Numbered from the stretch's first letter, positions 28,587 to 38,422 are shown. The stretch: 52,309 nucleotides of DNA from Candidatus Propionivibrio dominans (GCA_016709335.1 JADJNC010000028.1:1-52309), one strand, 5' to 3'. Numbers and translations: made by a program. The notes: a model not told the origin generated them from the letters alone.

Positions 28587-29904
28587 AGGCGTTAAGCAAA
28601 TATAACTTGAACATTACAGGGAACGCGCTATGATATAGCCATGAGTGAAATGGCGACGATCGAGGCGAAGTTTCAAGCATTGTCCGGGCGATTGGACGAA
28701 GCGACGTTGCGGATGTGGGCAGCGACGGAGGCGCGTAGTCTTGGTCGCGGTGGAATCAGTGCCGTCGCCAAGGCGATCGGTATGTCGCGAACGACGATTC
28801 ACACGGGCCTTGCCGAGCTGAAAGCGGCCGCGCTGGCACCCGAGAGCAAGCTCGAGACGCGCTCGCGGATTCGCGCCACTGGCGGCGGTCGAAAGAAGCT
28901 GACGGCCAAGGATGCCGCGCTGTTGCAGGACCTGGACGCACTCGTCGAACCGACTTCGCGTGGCGATCCGATGTCGCCGCTGCGCTGGTCATGCAAGAGC
29001 ACCTACCGCTTGGCCGATGAACTCCAGCGGATGGGGCACGAAGTCAGCCAGCGAACGGTCTGCCACCTGCTGACGCAGATGGACTACAGCCTGCAATCGA
29101 CGCGGAAGACGCGGGAAGGCGGGCAGCATGAAGATCGGGACGCCCAGTTTGCGCACATCGCCCAAATGGTTGCCGCCTATCAGGCGAGCAGTGAGCCGGT
29201 CATTTCCGTTGACACCAAGAAAAAGGAATTGATCGGCGACTTCAAGAATGCAGGCAAGGAGTGGCAACCCAAAGGCACACCTGAAGAAGTCCGGGTTCAT
29301 GACTTCATCGATCCTGACTTGGGCAAAGTGGCTCCCTATGGCGTCTATGACCTGACAGCCAATGCCGGCTGGGTCAACGTGGGTATCGATCACGACACTG
29401 CGGAATTTGCGGTGGAGAGCATTCGGCGCTGGTGGCGCGAAATGGGTGAGGAAACCTATCCGCGCGCCCGCCGCTTGCTGATCACCGCCGACTGCGGAGG
29501 CAGCAACGGTCACCGGGTACGCCTGTGGCGAAGGGAACTGCAGAAACTGGCCGACCAATTGGGCCTGACGATTCAGGTCTGTCATTTCCCCCCAGGCACC
29601 AGCAAGTGGAACAAGATTGAGCACCGCATGTTCTGCAACATCACCGCCAATTGGCGGGGGCGGCCTCTGATCAGCCGCCAAGTCGTCGTCAACCTGATCG
29701 GCAGCACGACCACCCGTGACGGATTGCGTATCAAGGCAGGGCTCGACGAAAATGCCTACACGAAGGGGATCAAGGTCAGCGACGAAGAACTCGCCACGCT
29801 TGCTATCGCGCGCGACGCGTTTCATGGCGAATGGAACTACCGATTGCTGCCTCGGAATCAGCACGCCCAATCGTAATTGTCCAAGTTATTATTGCTCAAT
29901 GCCT
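28587..29904 (+). mobile_element. ISAzo13-family insertion sequence
   Basis: One transposase gene lies between imperfect inverted repeats: AGGCGTTAAGCAAATATAAC at 28587 and its mirror ending at 29904, whose reverse complement reads AGGCATTGAGCAATAATAAC. They agree at about 21 of 26 positions over the full arms. The element is about 1.32 kb. No clear target-site duplication is visible. Both ends and the gene look complete. Confidence 0.82.
28641..29876 (+). CDS. ISAzo13 family transposase
   Basis: A 411-residue transposase with an N-terminal helix-turn-helix-like region (about 38-60, GGISAVAKAIGMSRTTIHTG) and a DDE-type core: the Asp in SVDTKKKELIG (about 190), the Asp in LITADCGGSNGHR (about 283) and the Glu in SKWNKIEHRMF (about 319). 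These blocks are characteristic of the ISAzo13 family. The gene is intact, so the element may be active. It fills the IS between its terminal repeats. Confidence 0.9.
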   Translation: MSEMATIEAKFQALSGRLDEATLRMWAATEARSLGRGGISAVAKAIGMSRTTIHTGLAELKAAALAPESKLETRSRIRATGGGRKKLTAKDAALLQDLDALVEPTSRGDPMSPLRWSCKSTYRLADELQRMGHEVSQRTVCHLLTQMDYSLQSTRKTREGGQHEDRDAQFAHIAQMVAAYQASSEPVISVDTKKKELIGDFKNAGKEWQPKGTPEEVRVHDFIDPDLGKVAPYGVYDLTANAGWVNVGIDHDTAEFAVESIRRWWREMGEETYPRARRLLITADCGGSNGHRVRLWRRELQKLADQLGLTIQVCHFPPGTSKWNKIEHRMFCNITANWRGRPLISRQVVVNLIGSTTTRDGLRIKAGLDENAYTKGIKVSDEELATLAIARDAFHGEWNYRLLPRNQHAQS

Positions 29905-29968
29905 AAGACAGCTCAATCGGTGTTCAGCCTTAATACCGCAGTTCAGCGTACTGACAGTATCGTAAGCC

Positions 29969-30042
29969 CTCATCCCCGGCCCTTCTCCCGCAGGGAGAAG
30001 GGTGCACTTCCCCCTCGCCCTGCGGGAGGGCCGGGTGAGAGC
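29969..30042. repeat. CCCTC-rich intergenic repeat
   Basis: CTTCTCCCGCAGGGAGAAG is a perfect hairpin, followed by CCCTCGCCCTGCGGGAGGG, a second one. This is a common proteobacterial repeat. It interrupts the short-chain dehydrogenase fragment. A related piece, CCCTGCGGGAGGGATGGG, is at 34901-34918. Confidence 0.65.
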
Positions 30043-30074
30043 CAGACACTTTCCGAACCCTGCAATGGGGCGGT

Positions 30075-30221
30075 CACGCCAGAGCCGAATTCGTCGAAAG
30101 TCGCCAGATCTCGTGCCGTTACCATGACGCCGTGCCCACGCCGAAGCAGAGCGCGTGGGAGTTCGCGACCGAAGCCTGTCGAGCAACCGGTAATCAGCCA
30201 AACCGAGTTACTGGATGCCAT
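30075..30221 (-). pseudogene. N-terminal fragment of a short-chain dehydrogenase/reductase
   Basis: From the ATG at 30221 the reverse strand reads MASSNSVWLITGCSTGFGRE, which includes the NAD-binding TGxxxGxG motif, then LLRRGHGVMVTARD. After about 48 residues the similarity ends near FDEFGSG and the frame runs into the intergenic repeat. The catalytic YxxxK region is absent, so it is a remnant. Confidence 0.65.
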
Positions 30222-30330
30222 GGTCAACACCTGAAATGAATTCTTGGTCGAGTTGCTCTCGGCCCAAGCGCGACAGTTCCCGGGATGATTTCCTCCAGAC
30301 AACCGAGCCAAGCTTGGGCCATGGCTGGCA

Positions 30331-33300
30331 TCATTTGGTGACACCCAGTTCGAGTTGCAGGGTAACGGCCTTGTCGGTTGCCGCACGCGCAGAACTCGCC
30401 AGACGTGCCTCGCCCAGTTTCACCCGCTTGGCGTCAACGCCATCCGCTGCCGTCATTTCCGCGATGATCGCCTCACCCCGCCGAGTCGCCAGCTGCGCCA
30501 GCGTCTCCTCGGACACGGCGTGCTCTTTGACCATTCGATCGAGAAGCCCTTGATAGAACGCAGGCGGCGGGCCTTGGGCCGGGCTCGTAGCTCCTGACTT
30601 GTCCGCGGACGGTTCCGTTCCGGACTTGCCGGCTGGCGTGCCCGAAGGTTTCGCTGGTATCGTGGCGTGCGCGCGCTGCTTCACCATGGCAAGTACCTCG
30701 GGTGCGTAGCGCTCGCTGAACACCGCCTCGATTGCCGCCTGCGCGCGCGGATTCGACGCGTCGACCGGGCCAGGATCCTCCCCCGGTATCAGCTCCAGCC
30801 CCATGCGGGCAACGACGTCGTTGCGCACCGCGAGTGATTTCAGCGCCGCTGTGTCTGCCTCGGCAGCCTGTGTCGGCGGCACGATCAGCGTCAGTGTCGG
30901 CCGCTCCTTCATCGCACGTGCGACGGTAGCCAGCTTCTCGCGCTCGGGCGGGCCGAGCACGGCGCTGCCGGGTTCAAAGTCAATCCTGTCCAGTTGGCTA
31001 TCACTGCCGGCACCGAAAAGCGCGCCAAGCGCCTGGAACGGCGCCGTGATGATGCCTGTAATCAGATTGCCGAAGGCTTTGCCGATCACTGCACCGTAGC
31101 CGAATTCTGGATCATTGAGATCGCCGCTGACCGGCAAGTCGATGTCGATCACACCCTGCGAGTCACTCAGGATGGCGATCGCCAGGTCTAGCGGCAGGTC
31201 CGCCGCGCCAGGGCTATCGACCTTCTCGCCAAGCTTCACCTGCTTGAGAACGATCTTGTTTTGGCCAAGCAGCTTGCTGTCCTTGACCTTGTACTGCAGA
31301 TCCAGCGCCAGCTGTCCGCCCTCGATCCGACGACCGGCGAACTTGATGACGTAGGGCGACAGCGAACTCATCGTCAGATTGCGGAAGGTCATCTCGATGT
31401 CGGTCAGCTTCTCGGGACCAAAAACGTTGATCTGTCCGCGAATTTTCGCCGAACCGTACTTGTCGACACGCGCGTCGAGCTGCACCTTGGTGCTGCGCTT
31501 CGGATCGGTCCCCAGACCGGTGATCACACCCTTCAGTTCGTGCATGCGCGTACCGAACTGTGGTCGCAAACTCAGGTCGGCAAACTCGAGCACTCCCTGG
31601 GAAATGCGAACGCGGGCTACCGTGACCGGGAACGGGTCATCGGCTGCTTCGAGCGCTTCGTCATCGTTGCCTGCTTTGGCTCCCGCCGCTCCCGCCGCTC
31701 CCGCCGCTCCCTCTTCATCCTTGGTCTTTTTCAGCACATCGGTCAGATTTACCGAGTGATCCTCGGCAATGATCAGACGACCGACCGGCTTCACCAGCCG
31801 CAATTCGCCGATGTCCAAACCGTTCGGTTCGACGGTCAACAAAAGGTCGTCGGTCGCCAGAGTGTCCCAGGCGAAGAACGGCCGCTTGGGCTCGATCTCT
31901 TCAATTTCCAGCCCATCGACCGCGAAGCCGCCTTTGTAGGCCAACCGGGCACCGGCCGCGCGGTCGCCGTAGCGCAAGCGCCCGGCGCCGGACACCGTAC
32001 CGGAGGCCACAGTTAGCTCGGCAACTTCCGACAGCAGGGGCTGAACCGGCGCCAGTGCGATGGCGGCGAGCTTGAGCTGCAGGTCCGACATGCCATTGTC
32101 TGCGCGAACCGTGCCCTTGGCCTCGATTTCGCCGCCGCTGACAACCTTGGCCTTGAAGTCGACCTGCATTGGAGTGGTGACACCGGTTGCAAAACCTGCG
32201 ATGTGCGCACGAATCGCCTCGAGACCGACGACTAGCGGCGGCCCGCCACGCCGATCCTCGAAGCCGAGCGCGAAACTGTCGACCTCGGTCGATTTCACGG
32301 CCACTCGCCAGGCTGCTTCTGCGGACTCAGCAGACTCAGCAGACTCAGCAGACTCGACGGGCTTCTCCGGCGCCGCTGCCGCCGCCACCGCCGCTGCTTC
32401 GCGGGTCACGGTGAGCCCGTTGAACCGCCCCTCAGCGTCCAGCCAGGTTTTCGCTGCGCCGTTGGCAAGCGCAACGCTGTCGGCGGTAAGCACCCTGTCT
32501 TTCAAGCGCAGCGCGCCGCCCGAAACGTTCGCCCGGCCAACCCGCAGCATTTCGGTCGCCGCGTCGGTGGGGCTGTGAAGAACGGCATCCGTAAGCGCCA
32601 TGCTCAGGCCGTCGCCGCTGACGTCAAGCGGTCCGTCGGGCAGCGCCAGTGCCAGGGACTTGGCGCCAAGCGTCGCGGCCGCAATCCGCGCGATTTCAAA
32701 CGATGCACCCTGCGCGATGACGCCAACATCTGTCAGTTTCAGCGCCACGTCGTCAAAATGCAGGTCCAGGCCGGACGAGGTGCTCGCGCCGGACGATCTA
32801 CTGACAAGCGCAAGTGCAATGGCGCGCACGTCTAGCACCGCGTCCTGCCATGCGATGCGATCGGCGCCTTGCCGCGCAGCAAGATCGACGACAGTTACCT
32901 GCGCCGCCTCCGCCTCGATGCGGGTCGCCGCATTGGTCTCCGCCAGCGACAGCTTCTCGCCGTTGATCACCAGCTTGCCCAGATCGACGCCGTCCGCACC
33001 ACGCTGCGCTTTCAGCCCCGCGAAGCTGCCGTGTGGTTTTTCGATGGCCACATCCAGACGACCAGCGGCAATGTCGACGGCAATCTGCCCAGCGGAAAGC
33101 AAGCCATCGGGAACCGCCAGCGTGGCCGCCTGCGAAGCCGCGCCGCTCTTCAGGCGAGTGCCGGTCAGAAACAGCTTCGGCTGAAACAGCTTGAGGCGAG
33201 TCCCGGCCGTGCCGAACTCGGCCGACGGAGCGGTCTCGAAGCCGAGCACGCCAACGTCGAAAGCCAGCGTCTGAGCGGTGTCCGAGAAGCCGAACTTGAT

Positions 33301-34623
33301 TTCCGAGATTTCAGCGCGGGTGACCGCGATTCGCCATACTCCTGGCACAGTTACCGCAGGCGCATCAGCAACTGGCACGACAGGTGCAGCAGCGGCGGTA
33401 TCCGCTTGGGTTGCGACGGCATCCGCTGCGGGCAATGCGGGCTGCGCAGGCTTGGCCGTGACGCGCAAGAGCTTTTCCCAGTTAAGCTTGCCGTCGTCAT
33501 CGAAAGCGACGGCGACGCTGCCTTTCGCCAGCCGGAAACCAGAAAAACTTGCATCGCGCGCAGCCAGGTCGACGCGACCCTGCTGCAGCGATAGAGTCTC
33601 GGCCGCCAGCAGCGGCGAAGCGGCGCCGTTCGCGCTGAGAGATAGCGCTGCAATAGCAAGATCGACCTCTTGAACGACACCCGAGAGCGTGCCACCGGCA
33701 TCGACTGCAAGATCGAAGCTGGCGGTCAAATCGACTCGTCCTGCCGGAGTATCGATCGCCAGCAGTCGCGGCAGACTCCTGACCAGTGTCTTTACCTGCA
33801 GCCTGCTCAGCGTCAGCCGCCCTTTCGAGGTGATCGGGTTCAGCTCCAGTTCGCCGTTCGTTTCTATAGCTTCACCATTCGCCGTGCGTGCCGACAGACG
33901 GTAACTTGCCACCTGTTCGGGCAGGCTGGAGAGATTGTCGATCTCGACCGATAGCGGCTCGATCTTTGCCACCAGCAGCTTGTCGTACGGGTCGTCGTGA
34001 AACTCGTCGTGAAACTCGTCGGAAAAATCGAGACGACCATCGGTCAAGGCAAGGCGTTGCACGATGAAGCGCGGCAGGCCCTCGTCTTCTTTTACGGGGT
34101 CACTCTTGGGCAGAAGTTCGAGCAAGGTGGCGAAGTTGTGGCGACCCGCCTTATCGAAAGAGAAATTCACCACTGGCGCCTCCAGCCTGGCTTCGGCGAA
34201 GGTCCACGCGCGATCGATGACACCGCGCAATTCGAAATCGACCAGCAGGTGTTTGAAGCCCAGCATCGGCCGGCCTTCGGGGTCCGACAGAGCGAGATCG
34301 TCGACTTCGAATCGGAACAGCAGTGGATTGAAGCGTACCTTGCCGACGCTGATCGCGTGGCCGAGTTGCTCTGGCACCTGCTTCTCGACCTGCCACTTGA
34401 TGAGCGCCGGCAAGGCGAAGAATCCGCCAAGCAGATACAGCGCGATGAGAACCACGCCGATGATGACCGGCTTCCTGGTAATGATCGTTCGCAGCCTGCT
34501 GAGCAGGATCGGGGACTTCACGGCAAAGACGATGACTGGCCTCCATGGTAAGTAAGTAAACGCTGCCGGCGCTGAAAGGACACGCTGTGGTGGCAGGCGA
34601 CGGCTGTACGCCAGAAACTTCAT
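30331..34623 (-). CDS. DUF748 domain (AsmA-like) envelope protein
   Basis: A very long protein (up to 1,430 residues) with one N-terminal membrane helix (PVIIGVVLIALYLLGGFFALP, about 52-72) and a large periplasmic beta-rich body containing DUF748 repeats. The first is recognised by VRFNPLLFRFEVDDLALSDPEGRPMLG; a late one by ITGLGTDPKRSTKVQLDARVDKYGSAKIRGQ. It ends in a lysine- and proline-rich, possibly OmpA-like region. AsmA-like proteins form hydrophobic grooves for lipid transfer across the periplasm. In-frame tandem repeats include four ESA units encoded by a 9-base repeat (32327-32360) and GAA repeats near 31680-31710. The start is uncertain: ATG 34623 lacks a good ribosome binding site and GTG 34521 is an alternative. 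Confidence 0.85.
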   Translation of the reverse strand: MKFLAYSRRLPPQRVLSAPAAFTYLPWRPVIVFAVKSPILLSRLRTIITRKPVIIGVVLIALYLLGGFFALPALIKWQVEKQVPEQLGHAISVGKVRFNPLLFRFEVDDLALSDPEGRPMLGFKHLLVDFELRGVIDRAWTFAEARLEAPVVNFSFDKAGRHNFATLLELLPKSDPVKEDEGLPRFIVQRLALTDGRLDFSDEFHDEFHDDPYDKLLVAKIEPLSVEIDNLSSLPEQVASYRLSARTANGEAIETNGELELNPITSKGRLTLSRLQVKTLVRSLPRLLAIDTPAGRVDLTASFDLAVDAGGTLSGVVQEVDLAIAALSLSANGAASPLLAAETLSLQQGRVDLAARDASFSGFRLAKGSVAVAFDDDGKLNWEKLLRVTAKPAQPALPAADAVATQADTAAAAPVVPVADAPAVTVPGVWRIAVTRAEISEIKFGFSDTAQTLAFDVGVLGFETAPSAEFGTAGTRLKLFQPKLFLTGTRLKSGAASQAATLAVPDGLLSAGQIAVDIAAGRLDVAIEKPHGSFAGLKAQRGADGVDLGKLVINGEKLSLAETNAATRIEAEAAQVTVVDLAARQGADRIAWQDAVLDVRAIALALVSRSSGASTSSGLDLHFDDVALKLTDVGVIAQGASFEIARIAAATLGAKSLALALPDGPLDVSGDGLSMALTDAVLHSPTDAATEMLRVGRANVSGGALRLKDRVLTADSVALANGAAKTWLDAEGRFNGLTVTREAAAVAAAAAPEKPVESAESAESAESAEAAWRVAVKSTEVDSFALGFEDRRGGPPLVVGLEAIRAHIAGFATGVTTPMQVDFKAKVVSGGEIEAKGTVRADNGMSDLQLKLAAIALAPVQPLLSEVAELTVASGTVSGAGRLRYGDRAAGARLAYKGGFAVDGLEIEEIEPKRPFFAWDTLATDDLLLTVEPNGLDIGELRLVKPVGRLIIAEDHSVNLTDVLKKTKDEEGAAGAAGAAGAKAGNDDEALEAADDPFPVTVARVRISQGVLEFADLSLRPQFGTRMHELKGVITGLGTDPKRSTKVQLDARVDKYGSAKIRGQINVFGPEKLTDIEMTFRNLTMSSLSPYVIKFAGRRIEGGQLALDLQYKVKDSKLLGQNKIVLKQVKLGEKVDSPGAADLPLDLAIAILSDSQGVIDIDLPVSGDLNDPEFGYGAVIGKAFGNLITGIITAPFQALGALFGAGSDSQLDRIDFEPGSAVLGPPEREKLATVARAMKERPTLTLIVPPTQAAEADTAALKSLAVRNDVVARMGLELIPGEDPGPVDASNPRAQAAIEAVFSERYAPEVLAMVKQRAHATIPAKPSGTPAGKSGTEPSADKSGATSPAQGPPPAFYQGLLDRMVKEHAVSEETLAQLATRRGEAIIAEMTAADGVDAKRVKLGEARLASSARAATDKAVTLQLELGVTK

Positions 34624-34671
34624 CGGGCCCGAGGGATAGCCCGCTCCGACAAGGCTAACACGACACTAGTT

Positions 34672-34900
34672 CCGGCTGTGTTCGACCACGTGCTCCTGCA
34701 AAGCTTTGTGTGGGATGTCTTCGGCCAGCAGCAGCTTGAGCCAGTCCAGCAACTCGGGGGTCGATGCTTGCTTTTTCAATCCCGAGATTTAGCGCAACTC
34801 GAAAAAAGACTTCAAGTGCCTCGCGCAGCAGGTTCTTCTTCAGCCCGGGGAAATACACATCGACGATCTTGACCATCGTTTCCTTGTCTGGAAACTTGAT
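34672..34900 (-). pseudogene. Chimeric broken copy of the VWA/MoxR genes
   Basis: 34672-34702 matches 27527-27557 (VWA gene) and 34712-34900 matches 27781-27968 (MoxR gene, VDVYFPGLKKNLLREALEVFF), with about 220 bases lost between the two pieces. The copy has base changes and indels, including a stop in the MoxR frame (TAG-type at about 34788). It cannot encode a product. The rest of 34624-35067 contains a CCCTGCGGG repeat piece and presumably the glnS promoter. Confidence 0.85.
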
Positions 34901-35067
34901 CCCTGCGGGAGGGATGGGCTGAGGGTCACAGACGCTAAACTTATCATTGCGGCCAATATGCCGTACCTGAGTGCGGTTTCCGGAATTAAAGCGATTTCAC
35001 TTCCGGCTAGCGGTTTTACGGCATCCACCGGTTAAAATACGGGTCTTCTGGAATCAAGGACAGTGCC

Positions 35068-36876
35068 GTGAGCAACGCCCCGAAAGATACCTCTGCCGTC
35101 GCCCCGGCGACCAATTTCATTCGCAACATCATCGATGCCGATCTGGCTGCCGGCAAGCACGCCCAGCGTCACTGGTCCGGCCAGCCCGGCCTCGGCGCCC
35201 AGCAGATGGCCGGAGCGCCCGATCCGGCGAAAATCCGCACACGCTTCCCGCCGGAGCCGAACGGCTATCTGCACTTTGGCCATGCCAAGTCGATCTGCCT
35301 GAACTTCGGTCTGGCGCGCGACTACGCTGGCCGCTGCCACCTGCGCTTTGACGACACCAATCCGGAGAAGGAAGAAAAGGAATATGTCGATTCGATTATC
35401 GACTCGGTGCGCTGGCTCGGTTTCTCGTGGCAGGACGAAGGCGAGAACAATCTCTATTACGCCTCCGACTACTTCGACTGGATGGTGGCCTGCGCCGAGT
35501 ACCTGATCGCCTCGGGCAACGCCTACGTCGACAGCCACAGCGCCGACGAGATGCGCGCCAATCGCGGTACGCTGACTCAGGCCGGCACCGATTCGCCGTT
35601 CCGCGAGCGCAGTATCGAAGAGAACATGAACCTCTTCAAGCGCATGCAGGCCGGCGAGTTCCCCGACGGCGCCCACATCCTGCGCGCCAAGATCGACATG
35701 GCCTCACCGAACATCAACCTGCGCGATCCGGCCATCTATCGAATCCGCCACGCCACACACCACAACACCGGCGCCAAATGGTGCGTTTACCCGATGTACA
35801 CCTTTGCGCACCCGATTGAAGACGCGCTGGAAAACATCACGCACTCGATCTGCACGCTGGAGTTCGAGGATCAGCGCCCCTTCTACGAGTGGCTGCTGGA
35901 GCGTCTGGCCGAAGGCAATCTGTTTCAGCGTCCGCTACCGCAGCAGATCGAGTTTTCGCGCCTCAACCTGTCCTACGTCATTCTTTCCAAGCGCAAGCTG
36001 ATCCAGCTCGTCGAGGAAAAACACGTCAGCGGCTGGGATGACCCGCGCATGCCGACGCTGGTCGGTGCCCGTCGCCGTGGCTACACGCCCGAAGGCTTCC
36101 AGCTTTTTGCCGATCGCATCGGCGTTTCGAAATCCGATTCGCTGATCGACTATGTGCTGTTCGAGGACTGCATGCGCGAAGTTCTGAACGAAGCGGCCGA
36201 GCGCCGCATCGCCGTACTCGACCCGCTCAGGCTGATCGTCGACAATTACCCGGAAGGGCAGAGCGAGGATTGTTTCGCACCGAACCACCCGCTCAAGCCC
36301 GAACTCGGCAAGCGCGCCATGCCCTTTGGCCGCGAACTGTGGATCGAGCGCGAGGACTTCATGGAGGTGCCGAGCAAAGGCTACCGCCGCCTCTTTCCCG
36401 GCAATACGGCCCGCCTGCGCCACGGCTTCGTGGTCAAATGTACCGGCTGCGACAAGGACGCCAACGGCAATGTCATTGCCGTGCATTGCGAATACCTTGC
36501 CGATTCCAAGAGCGGCACCCCCGGCTCCGACAACTACAAGGTCAAGGGCAATCTGCACTGGGTTTCAGTAGCGCACGGTTATGCCGCCGAAGTGCGACTC
36601 TATGATCGTCTGTTCGCCCATCCCGCGCCCGGCAGCTACCGCGAAGGTGACCGCATCGATGTTGAACGCGACTTTCTCGACGACCTGAATACCGGCAGCG
36701 TGCAGGTGATCAGCGCCTGGCTCGAACCCTCGCTCAGGCAGGCCAGAGCGGAAGACCGTTTCCAGTTCGAGCGGCACGGCTACTTCGTCGCCGACCGTTT
36801 CGACTCGAAGGATGGCGCGCCGGTCTTCAACCGCACGGTGACGCTGAAGGATTCGTGGACGAAGTCGGGGAATTGA
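35068..36876 (+). CDS. glnS: Glutamine--tRNA ligase
   Basis: GlnRS charges tRNA-Gln with glutamine. The 602-residue class I synthetase has the HIGH-type motif PPEPNGYLHFGHAKS at about residues 61-75 and the KMSKS-type motif VILSKRKL at about 307-314, followed by the two anticodon-binding beta barrels. It starts with GTG at 35068, with AAGGA at 35056-35060 giving good spacing. The N-terminal extension relative to E. coli is common in betaproteobacteria. It stands alone, with repeats on both sides. Confidence 0.96.
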   Translation: MSNAPKDTSAVAPATNFIRNIIDADLAAGKHAQRHWSGQPGLGAQQMAGAPDPAKIRTRFPPEPNGYLHFGHAKSICLNFGLARDYAGRCHLRFDDTNPEKEEKEYVDSIIDSVRWLGFSWQDEGENNLYYASDYFDWMVACAEYLIASGNAYVDSHSADEMRANRGTLTQAGTDSPFRERSIEENMNLFKRMQAGEFPDGAHILRAKIDMASPNINLRDPAIYRIRHATHHNTGAKWCVYPMYTFAHPIEDALENITHSICTLEFEDQRPFYEWLLERLAEGNLFQRPLPQQIEFSRLNLSYVILSKRKLIQLVEEKHVSGWDDPRMPTLVGARRRGYTPEGFQLFADRIGVSKSDSLIDYVLFEDCMREVLNEAAERRIAVLDPLRLIVDNYPEGQSEDCFAPNHPLKPELGKRAMPFGRELWIEREDFMEVPSKGYRRLFPGNTARLRHGFVVKCTGCDKDANGNVIAVHCEYLADSKSGTPGSDNYKVKGNLHWVSVAHGYAAEVRLYDRLFAHPAPGSYREGDRIDVERDFLDDLNTGSVQVISAWLEPSLRQARAEDRFQFERHGYFVADRFDSKDGAPVFNRTVTLKDSWTKSGN

Positions 36877-36980
36877 CCACCGGAGCCGCTCGCACCGCCA
36901 GCGTGAAGCGGCGCAGATCGTCGAGCAATGGAACTCTGCGGGCATGTTCCGAGTACGGATAAAGAAACGCATAATAAGCC

Positions 36981-37048
36981 GTCACACCGGCGAAAGCCGG
37001 TGTCCAGCGCCTTGATTTTCTGGATTCCGGCTTGCGCCGGAATGACGG
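36981..37048. repeat. Dispersed palindromic repeat, inverted pair (copies 3 and 4)
   Basis: CACCGGCGAAAGCCGGTGTCC at about 36984-37004 and GGATTCCGGCTTGCGCCGGAA at about 37022-37042 face each other, so the whole element can fold into a large cruciform. It is the same family as 18968-19009 and 20539-20580. Confidence 0.8.
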
Positions 37049-37090
37049 TTTTACGCTCGCTCAGCGGCTCAACAAGCCTTAGGAATTCCG

Positions 37091-37927
37091 ATGACCTTCA
37101 TCCAATCGCTCAACGCTGCCTGGACAAACAACAACTCGCTGCTCTGCGTCGGCATTGATCCCGACCCGACAAAATTTCCCGCTCATCTCAAGGGTCGGGC
37201 GGACGCCATCTACGAATTCTGCAAGGGCATTGCCGACGCTACGGCTGACCTCGTCTGCTGCTTCAAACCTCAGATCGCCTACTTTGCAGCGCAGCGCGCC
37301 GAAGATCAGCTCGAAGCCCTGATCGCCCACATCCACGCCACTCACCCCGGCATCCCGGTGATTCTCGACGCCAAGCGCGGCGACATCGGCAGCACCGCCG
37401 AACAATACGCCGTCGAAATCTTCGAGCGCTACCAGGCCGACGCCATCACGGTCAATCCCTACATGGGCCGCGACTCGGTCGACCCCTATCTGACCTACCC
37501 GGACAAGGGCGTCATCCTGCTTTGCCGCACCTCCAACCCCGGTGGCAGCGACCTGCAATTTCTCGAAGTCGGCACGGCGCAGCACCCCGAAAAACTCTAC
37601 GAGCGTGTCGCCCGGCTCGTCGCCAGCGAATGGAACAGCACCGGTCAGTGCGCGCTCGTCGTCGGTGCCACCTTTCCCGCCGAGATCGCCCGCGTGCGCG
37701 AGATCGTCGGCGACCTGCCGCTGCTGGTGCCCGGCATCGGCGCGCAAGGCGGCGACGTCGAAGCCACCGTTCAGGCCGGTCGCACAGCACGCGGCACGGG
37801 CCTGATGATCAATTCGTCGCGCGCCATCCTCTACGCCGGAGCCAGGGAAAATTCCGGTGAGGACTACGCCGATGCCGCCCGCCGCGTCGCGCAGGAAACC
37901 CGCGACACGATCAACCGCTATCGCTGA
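37091..37927 (+). CDS. pyrF: Orotidine 5'-phosphate decarboxylase
   Basis: PyrF makes UMP from OMP, the last step of pyrimidine synthesis. The 278-residue protein is of the longer type 2 family (like mycobacterial PyrF) with the catalytic motif [17 protein letters not shown] near residues 93-109, [13 protein letters not shown] at the N-terminus, and the phosphate-binding end [10 protein letters not shown]. It begins 5 bases after GGAAT with a moderately weak ribosome binding site. The stop at 37925-37927 lies just before a large G/C block, so its downstream context is lost. Confidence 0.95.
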   Translation: MTFIQSLNAAWTNNNSLLCVGIDPDPTKFPAHLKGRADAIYEFCKGIADATADLVCCFKPQIAYFAAQRAEDQLEALIAHIHATHPGIPVILDAKRGDIGSTAEQYAVEIFERYQADAITVNPYMGRDSVDPYLTYPDKGVILLCRTSNPGGSDLQFLEVGTAQHPEKLYERVARLVASEWNSTGQCALVVGATFPAEIARVREIVGDLPLLVPGIGAQGGDVEATVQAGRTARGTGLMINSSRAILYAGARENSGEDYADAARRVAQETRDTINRYR

Positions 37928-37940
37928 CCGGCTCTGCCCT

Positions 37941-38320
37941 CGGCCCCCCCCCCCCGGGCGCGGCCCCCCCGGGGGGGCCCCCCCCCCCCCCCCCCCCCCG
38001 CGGGGGGGGAAACCCCCCCGCCGCGGGGGGGGGGGGGGGAAAACCCCCCCCCCGGCGGGGGGGGGGGGGGGGGGGGCCAAGCCCGGCCCCGCGGGGGGGG
38101 GGGGGGCCGGGGGGCGCCCCCGGCTGCGGTTCCCCGGCCCGCCGGGGGGCCCCGCCCCCCCGCCCCAGCCCCCGCCCCCCCCCCCCGGGCGGCCGGCGCG
38201 CGGCCCACCCCCCCCGGCGGGGGGGGCGGCACACCCCCCTCCGCGGGGGGGGGGGGGGGGAGGGGCGCCCCCCCCCCCGCCCTGGCGGCGCGGGCGCGGC
38301 CCCCGGGGGCGGCCGGGGTC
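37941..38320. other. G/C-only block 2, probable assembly or consensus artefact
   Basis: About 380 bases with almost no A or T, including homopolymers of more than 15 C or G. It fills most of the pyrF-sigma factor intergenic region (37928-38422). Translated frames are only Gly/Pro/Arg/Ala. Mixed sequence resumes near 38325, and a TTGACA at 38381-38386 may belong to the sigma gene promoter. Confidence 0.7.
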
Positions 38321-38422
38321 CAGGCTCAATCCGGTGTAGCCGGAATTTGCCCTGGACAGCACGTCAATTCGCACGTCAATTTGACATTTTGCGTTTGCGA
38401 CGGCGGGCGCTAGACTGCCGGC

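Noticed and set aside
32327..32360. Short CRISPR-like or minisatellite array
   Set aside because: The 9-base units are in frame within the DUF748 gene and encode ESA repeats; there are no spacers.
37941..38320. G-quadruplex array or novel structural element
   Set aside because: The irregular mix of G and C runs has no periodicity and ends abruptly; artefact is the simpler reading, though reads should be checked.
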